Source of the DNA: Thamnaconus septentrionalis
Lineage: Eukaryota > Chordata > Actinopteri > Tetraodontiformes > Monacanthidae
Assembly (NCBI GenBank): GCA_009823395.1
Contig: CM020502.1
Location: 19,500,444-19,564,443, forward strand
DNA length: 64,000 nt
Reading direction: 5' to 3'
Shown here: positions 58,608-64,000 of the stretch, one piece after another
Layout: every line of letters begins with the position of its first letter
How positions within the stretch are numbered: position 1 is the first letter of the stretch
Notes under the pieces: generated by a model
What the model saw: the letters and a program-made list of their open reading frames with translations, nothing else
The model's database searches: none
Told to the model about the DNA's origin: nothing
Translations under genes and position numbers: made by a program

Positions 58608-59339
58608 CTATGATATAAGAGATGATTTGCAACCCTCACAGCTCTTGTTACTGTGGACTCTTCTGGAGGAGACGTGCATGTTGCCTCGGTTTTTGAGACT
58701 CACTGCCCGAGAGGCAATCAAATAGAAGATCTCGCTGATGTTGAGCACCACGCACACGACGGAAGCCCCCACCATGAAGTAGGTGAAGATGGTCTTCTCG
58801 GTGGGCCGAGATATATAGCAGTCCACCAAATTGGGGCAGGGCTGTATATCACACTGCACCTTCCTGGGCAGCTTGAAGCTGTCGTAGATGTAGTGTAGCA
58901 AGTAGAGGAAAGTGACTTCGAAGGTGGTCTTTATGAAGAGGCTCATCAGATAAGTCCACCACAGGCCACCGTGCTTCTGGCCCAGGTTATCGTAAAGCCG
59001 TGCGCCCTCTCCGTACTTGGCCTTGTGCTTGCGCTCTCGCTCTTCCCTGTAGGCCACATGCAGTACCACCATGAAGGACGGGCAGGTGACGAAGATCAGC
59101 TGGAGAGCCCATAAGCGAATGTGGGAGATGGGGAAGAAGAAGTCGTAGCAGATGTTGGTGCAGCCTGGCTGGAGGGTATTGCAGTCGAAGTCACCCTGAT
59201 CGTCGCTCCAGACCCGCTCAGCGGCCACCACAAACACCAGTACCCTAAAGACGAAGACCACCGACAGCCAGATGCGGCCAAAGGCAGTGGAGTACTTGTT
59301 GACTCCGCTGAGAAGGCCCTGGAGAAACTTCCAATCCAT
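58608..59339 (-). CDS. Beta-type connexin, GJB3 (Cx31)-like
   Basis: A single-exon CDS of 243 aa starting [21 protein letters not shown] chose this Met because all beta connexins begin at this point; the open frame continues 32 codons upstream only by chance. Four membrane segments are at about 20-40, 75-95, 130-150 and 184-208. Extracellular loop 1 has Cys 53, 60, 64 (C-x6-C-x3-C) and loop 2 has Cys 163, 168, 174 (C-x4-C-x5-C), the disulfide sets needed for docking of hemichannels. The cytoplasmic loop motif [20 protein letters not shown] and the segment [10 protein letters not shown] resemble GJB3. The tail is short (about 209-243) with Cys 234 and Cys 237. It forms gap-junction channels at the plasma membrane (family knowledge). 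Exact orthology among GJB3/4/5 is uncertain. The tandem neighbour at 62048-61087 is a paralogue. Confidence 0.95.
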   Translation of the reverse strand: MDWKFLQGLLSGVNKYSTAFGRIWLSVVFVFRVLVFVVAAERVWSDDQGDFDCNTLQPGCTNICYDFFFPISHIRLWALQLIFVTCPSFMVVLHVAYREERERKHKAKYGEGARLYDNLGQKHGGLWWTYLMSLFIKTTFEVTFLYLLHYIYDSFKLPRKVQCDIQPCPNLVDCYISRPTEKTIFTYFMVGASVVCVVLNISEIFYLIASRAVSLKNRGNMHVSSRRVHSNKSCEGCKSSLIS

Positions 59340-59426
59340 CGGTTCTACTTTTAACTGGCGCTTTAGAACTTTAGGGGATGTTTTCCTTTTTGCATATTGC
59401 AGTGGAAGAATGTATAAGCACGAGAG
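59340..59426 (-). other. 5' UTR part of the connexin 1 coding exon
   Basis: A strong acceptor on the minus strand (CTTCTTTTTTCCTGTGTCACAG) lies just before 59426. It gives an 87-nt leader before the ATG, the usual connexin layout of a UTR exon plus one coding exon. Confidence 0.55.
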
Positions 59427-59649
59427 CTGTGACACAGGAAAAAAGAAGGTATGTAATTATCCAGAAAACACACATTTTAAAGAGTGGTGACCAGAAAACT
59501 CTGTTCTTCACCAATCATTACTTTAGGCTGTGTGAAACTGAATCTCCAAATATTATTTTCTTGTATGTTAAAGCAAAAGCTGTAATGAGTAAAACGTATT
59601 CAATACAAACAACAACAATTTGGTAAACAGAAACACCTGGCTTCAGCCG

Positions 59650-59740
59650 AACATGACAATTCAATTCAATTATACTTTATTGATCTCCTGGGAAGGTTCC
59701 CTCAGGGACACTTGCTAGATTTATAGAAAATTGACACAGA
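59650..59740 (+). repeat. Fragment of a fish interspersed repeat
   Basis: CAATTCAATTCAATTATACTTTATTGATC and the following CCTGGGAAGGTTCCCTCAGG resemble the TTTATTGATCCC-type end common in teleost retroelements. A similar fragment (TTCATTGATCCCAAAGTACG) lies near 43322. Too short to classify. Confidence 0.4.
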
Positions 59741-60835
59741 AATCTAAATGTAACGCTAAAACAAAACAGAAAAAAAAAAGATTATCAGCTTACCAAGTCA
59801 ACCCAGTGTTTCCACTCACTCCATTGAGTCCTTTGCCAGGGAAGCGGACAGAGAGGATGTTATCACCAGCTGCGGACCCGTGGGATTGACTTGGTACAAG
59901 AATCTACTTCTCAACGTTATCTAGAGGTGTGGTCACCTTTTGCACCCACCCAGAATTTATCTTGAATGCAAAAGCAGCAAAAAAAAAAAAAAGTCCAATT
60001 GAAGGTTTTTCTTTCTATCCCATGTTTTCTCAGCAGGTGAGTCCATTTCTGCTCCATTAGGTAACTGAAATGGACAGAAATGGACATTTGACAGGATTGA
60101 TTCATCAGGATTACACATGGTTATCACCTCACTTTATTTGCAAACCATTTTCTGAACTAAAAGCACTGTTGAAACACACCCAAGACATGGATCCCCTCGT
60201 AAAAATCAGACGGAAACAAAAGACCTGCTTATTCGTTTTCTGAGGCACCACCATTTCTTGACTGCCCTTTGCAAATCTATCCATTCTCTCTAGGAATGTT
60301 GGACGTGTCTACCTGTCAGCAATTTAGTCAGAAACAGGTATGAATAATGATTTTTATCAACTTTTGTCAACAGTGTTACACCTATCATTGGGTACGTCTG
60401 GGTCATTTTTCTACCCAAGATGCATTGGCACAGGAGTCTGTTTTTTTTAAAAAAAAAAAAAAGATTATTATTACTTTTAAAAGCGTTAATGCATCATGTA
60501 ATTCCCAATTGGTTACGTCACTCCACACCCAAACCATAAACCCTGAACATTCAAACTTTATGGAACTAAAATGAAATATATTATCTTTATTGTTGTGGTT
60601 ACAAAATCATAATAAGAATAATAAAACACACAATGTAAAGTTTACTGGGATTAAGTAATTATATTTATATATATATTATATGATTATATTATATATGTAT
60701 TATATTCAGTTCAGTGAGGTAAGTCAGGTTCAGTGTGATGATGCATTTATCAAATTTCTTATCACTTCATTTTATCTCTGCATTTCCATTTGGGTAAAGA
60801 ACTCAGACAGCCACTTGTATATTAGGCGAAGCAGT
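59741..60835. other. Intergenic DNA between the connexins
   Basis: AT-rich with poly-A/T runs and an AT-rich patch at 60655-60710. No exon is recognised. The upstream UTR exon of connexin 1 may lie here or further right. Confidence 0.45.
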
Positions 60836-60841
60836 TTTATT
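60836..60841 (-). terminator. Poly(A) signal AATAAA (minus), connexin 2
   Basis: TTTATT on the plus strand about 246 bp beyond the stop codon of the second connexin. Confidence 0.45.
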
Positions 60842-61086
60842 TTGTTGCAAAAGACGTAACACAAAATAATATCATGTGACACACTGTTATGCTACTGTAT
60901 ATACAACAGTGATGTAACTGATTGGGAAATGAAGACACAACCTTTGAAAACAGGGATTTCTTTAAATCATTCACACATTTAACCAAAGCCTCACCCCGAC
61001 CTTCAGATAACTGTACAAAAGCAAACCAACGGCAACCGGTTGCCACCCCACAAGTCAAACTCATTAACATGATATATGTATGCCCC

Positions 61087-61381
61087 TCAGGAGACTGCTA
61101 CTGAATAGGCTGGGGCTGAACTTTCAGTAATGGTGCTTCCGTTGACTTTGTGGGCCATCTCGTCCTTATCGGGATCGTGCTTGTTGTACGGCGAGTTCCC
61201 CTTCTCGGTCAACAGTGTCCTGGTCATCATGAAGGTGTTTTCTCTCTCTGGGTGGTGTCTTCCAGTGCAGCATTCCCTGAACCTCTTTCCACACAGATAG
61301 ACGATCTCACAAAGAGTGAGGAAAATGCACAAAAAGCTGGTCACCACCACAAAAAGGGTGAATATTTTTTTCTCTGTGGGC
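61087..61381 (-). CDS. connexin 2 exon B (residues 179-276)
   Basis: Begins G CCC ACA GAG AAA AAA ATA after TTGTATTTCTCAG. Encodes TM4 and the cytoplasmic tail. Stop TGA at 61087-61089. Confidence 0.93.
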
Positions 61382-62048
61382 CTGAGAAATACAAGAGACA
61401 CACAGAGGTTAGAGAGGAGGAAAAAAATGTGTGTATACAATAAACATAAATGAAGCAATTTCAGATCAGACGCATAATTGAGAAAAAGTAAAGGGCTAAA
61501 ATGTAGCTTTACCTGGCAATGTAGCAGTCCACGACATTGGGACAGGGCTGCTCATTGCATTTCACCAACGGTGGGAAGAATGTGGCCTCGTAGATGTAGA
61601 ACAGCAGAAAGGTAAATACAGCGTCTACAATTATCTTGAACAGCAAGCTCAAGAAGTAGGTCCACCAGAGGCCACCTCGCTTCTTCCCCGTGTTGTCATA
61701 AAGGGGGACGCAATCCTCTCCGTGCTTGAGCCGATGCTTGCGCTCACGATCTTTGCGGTAGGACACATGAAGCGTCACAAGGAGCGATGGGCAGGTGACA
61801 AAGATCAGCTGCAGAGCCCAGAGGCGAGTGTAAGCGATGGGGTAGTAGTGGTCATAGCACACATTGTGGCAACCGGGCTGCCGGGTGTTGCAGTCAAAGT
61901 CCTTCTGCTCGTCGCCCCAGACCTTCTCGCAAGCCACCAAGAAGACCAGAAGCCTGAAGATGAAGACGATTGCGAGCCAGATGCGACCAAACGCCGTGGA
62001 GTACTTGTTCACCCCACTGAGGAGACCCTCGAGGAAAGCCCAGTTCAT
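61087..62048 (-). CDS. Beta-type connexin, GJB4/GJB5-like, with an intron in the CDS
   Basis: Exons 62048-61513 and 61381-61087 join to 276 aa. It starts [20 protein letters not shown]. Loop 1 cysteines are 53, 60, 64 and loop 2 cysteines are 164, 169, 175. Four membrane segments are visible, the fourth being [20 protein letters not shown] onward. The cytoplasmic tail of about 70 residues ends [11 protein letters not shown]. The 131-bp intron (61382-61512) has GTAAAG and a pyrimidine-rich CTCAG end and splits the codon of Arg179, immediately before the conserved PTEK. Most connexin coding regions are uninterrupted, so this is unusual; the tandem paralogue has no intron there. Overall sequence is nearest GJB4/GJB5 but orthology needs a tree. 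Role: gap-junction channel subunit in the plasma membrane. Confidence 0.94.
61513..62048 (-). CDS. connexin 2 exon A (residues 1-179, partial codon)
   Basis: Covers TM1 to extracellular loop 2, ending GAC TGC TAC ATT GCC AG at donor GTAAAG. Reading on into the intron gives AGG then TAA, an immediate stop. Confidence 0.94.
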
Positions 62049-62081
62049 GTTGGTGCCAAATGATAGTCAGCTGACTCTAAC
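62049..62081 (-). other. 5' UTR part of the connexin 2 start exon
   Basis: A pyrimidine-rich acceptor (TTTCTTTTTTTCCTCCAAG on the minus strand) precedes 62081, leaving a 33-nt leader before the ATG. The leader exon further upstream is not identified. Confidence 0.45.
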
Positions 62082-62084
62082 CTT

Positions 62085-63540
62085 GGAGGAAAAAAAGAAA
62101 GCCTAAAACTCATCCAAGTTGCGGTTGCTCCACAAGCTCCTGTCTGACACAAGCTGAACTGAACAGGTCGTGTGCCGACTCTCAGTAATGTAGCACTTTC
62201 AACTAGTGTGTTCTTGGCACAGGCTGAAGGGGTGGGAAGAGAGAACTGGGCAATGCAAACACAAAGCAATTCATCTGCTGCTGTCTGAAGTGAAGTTGCT
62301 GATAGCACATTGACTGGAAAGCACGGTAGCGATAAAAGCAAAGTAGATGCTGACTCACACATCAGACTAGTGCTGTTTTGGGAGTAAGTTTTTTTTTTTT
62401 TTTTTAAGGTAAATCAAATACTATGGTAAATTAGTGAGAGAACTACAGCAAAAAGTACTAAAAGGTCAAAAGTGAAACATTTAAGAGGAAATACATTGAG
62501 TAAATAACAATGCACCTGAATATGGATCTGCTCAAGGATTTCTCTTACCCTGATATGGCAATTGGCATACGAAACATGTCAAACCATGTTGGACATCATA
62601 AAAAAATATTTAACATCAGAGGGGCTCTTTTCCTGATATATGTAATAAGTATATAATACTATATATGGCATAATCCACGTAAATCTGACTGCAATTCGTT
62701 TTTTTCCATGCATGGATACGGCATAAAACGTTATGAATTATTTTAAAAAGTAAAAAGGTATCATTGTGCAATATGCTTTCCAACCACTAGATGCTCCCAA
62801 ATCTCACTCACTGGGCGTTTTAACCCGTTACTTGTCGAGGCGCATGTATAATATCTATACAGTCTACCTAGCTTCAAAAGATAACTTGCTCTCGCACACA
62901 CATCGTCTTCACTGTACGGTAATGCACAGAAGAACCAACTAGATGTCTACTGTCTACGGGTCTGGAGAAAAGATCAAGAGAACGTTCAGGATTTTAAGAA
63001 ACGCTGAAACATTTGGAAAACGAAAATGTCTCACACAAAACTGTGTCAGACACCGGAGCGTTAACACTTCAGAAAACTGAATAAATCAAGCAGGCTGTTA
63101 TAACAGATATAAATATGGTATTTTTACATCACGTTTACAATAGTTTTGCTTAATGCGACATGTTTTCATCAATATCGGTGTGGCAAAATATGTAATCACA
63201 CCTATTACAACTTAGATTTTCTATATTTTAGAGAATTGCAAGATAATACTTGAGGTGAGTTTGCCATGGATTCACAATAACTGTGGAGTTATATTATCAT
63301 ATTATATTGCAAATATCTCTCCACCATTATCAGACCTTTCGAATTTGTTGCCAAGAGAGTTTGTATGTTTTATGAATTCCGTCAGAAATGTTACGTTTTT
63401 TCTTATTTTCATACGAGCTTCCGAATTCCATGCATTGTTGATCTGTGACTTTACAGTAAAACCGGAAATCAAACTTTTTCCATGCCAAACATTTTCATGC
63501 TTGACAGTGGTGTCGGATGAGGGGGTCATAAACTGAGACA
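62085..63540. other. Intergenic DNA upstream of connexin 2
   Basis: AT-rich, with a poly-T run near 62390. It should contain the promoter and leader exon of the second connexin, but none can be marked with confidence. Confidence 0.4.
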
Positions 63541-63599
63541 CGCTCCTCATATTTGCATACAGTATTCCCTTTCGCTGCATAGCTGAAAGACAGTATGAC

Positions 63600-63759
63600 G
63601 ATGTGCGGTTCACTCTCGGCTCGTTAATTCACCACCAGTCCCTCCAAATCGACGTGTTTACTTTCGTCAGTGTGGTTGGGTTCATCGCCACTTTGTCTAG
63701 TTTTCACTGTCTTCTTCCCGGCCAGTGGTGCTGCTGCTGTCTCTCCACAGCGACGGGAG
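63600..63759 (+). other. Possible first exon of a rightward gene
   Basis: The DNA becomes more GC-rich and ends in CGACGGGAG followed by the strong donor GTAAGC at 63760. There is no conserved coding sequence. It looks like a 5' UTR exon of a gene continuing past the window. The start is arbitrary. Confidence 0.3.
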
Positions 63760-64000
63760 GTAAGCGAGAGAGGTGCTCCGCGGTGGGACAATCCTCTGCT
63801 AGCTTCAAGCTAACTTAGCTAGCCAGCTAGCTATTCTGTTAGCAAGTATCAATATGACGAGCCCCGCTAAGCCAGCGCACGAACATTAAGTTTTTCTGTG
63901 ATCACGTAAAAACTCGGCAGTTTATGACACAGCAGGCAAATCAGAATTGTTTGTTTTCGGTGTGTATGAAACATGTAAGCTTATGATAGTAAGCAAAAGC
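63760..64000. other. Right edge of the window
   Basis: Possible intron of the next gene. TAGCTAGCCAGCTAGCTA is a small palindromic simple sequence near 63818. Nothing else is recognised. Confidence 0.35.

Noticed and set aside
59340..59435. N-terminal extension of connexin 1 (32 extra residues)
   Set aside because: Connexins begin at the MDWK/MNW position, and a splice acceptor lies inside the extension (before 59426).
63751..63759. 9-nt microexon (CCACAG / CGACGGGAG / GTAAGC)
   Set aside because: No flanking coding exons are known in the window, so frame and gene cannot be judged; a first exon ending at the donor is the simpler reading.

Overview
This is a stretch of nuclear DNA from a teleost fish. 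The evidence is split genes with consensus GT-AG introns, long AT-rich non-coding DNA, dense CA/GT, CT, AT and ATC microsatellites, and fish-type interspersed repeats: a tRNA-headed SINE with an L2-like tail, L2/Rex-type LINE debris, hAT and Tc1/mariner MITEs. The repeat families look percomorph-like (inference; no species marker is visible). There are no rRNA genes, no free-standing tRNA genes, no CRISPR arrays and no prokaryotic operons.

Layout. From 1 to about 7,000 there is no recognisable gene, only repeats. From about 7,090 to 8,000 lies a CpG-rich, CAG- and CT-rich block ending in a good splice donor (GTAAGG at 7805). It is the best candidate for the promoter and non-coding first exon of hippocalcin (hpca). 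A gene-free intron of about 25.7 kb follows. The hpca coding exons (+) are at 33693-33788, 37253-37534, 44146-44251 and 45373-45470. They encode a full 193-aa neuronal calcium sensor. The 3' UTR runs to a poly(A) signal near 47042. A convergent gene of the TMEM54/KCP3 family (tmem54, -) has coding exons at 55948-55754, 55173-55114, 52888-52697, 50309-50163 and 49801-49409. It is 328 aa, with a long Pro/Gln/Arg-rich tail.

Further right, two beta-type connexin genes lie in tandem on the minus strand. The first, at 59339-58608, is GJB3-like and has an uninterrupted CDS. The second, at 62048-61087, is GJB4/GJB5-like and its CDS is split by a 131-bp intron. The last few hundred bases hold a possible first exon of a rightward gene, ending at 63759. 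The hpca-tmem54 pairing matches the human HPCA-TMEM54 neighbourhood.

Functionally the genes are not a pathway. They are a neuronal Ca2+ sensor, a four-pass epithelial-type membrane protein and two gap-junction subunits. The most intriguing signal is a candidate 12-nt microexon (44443-44454) in the last hpca intron. It has good splice sites on both sides and keeps the reading frame. It would insert four residues so that a new, complete EF-hand 4 loop replaces the normal one.
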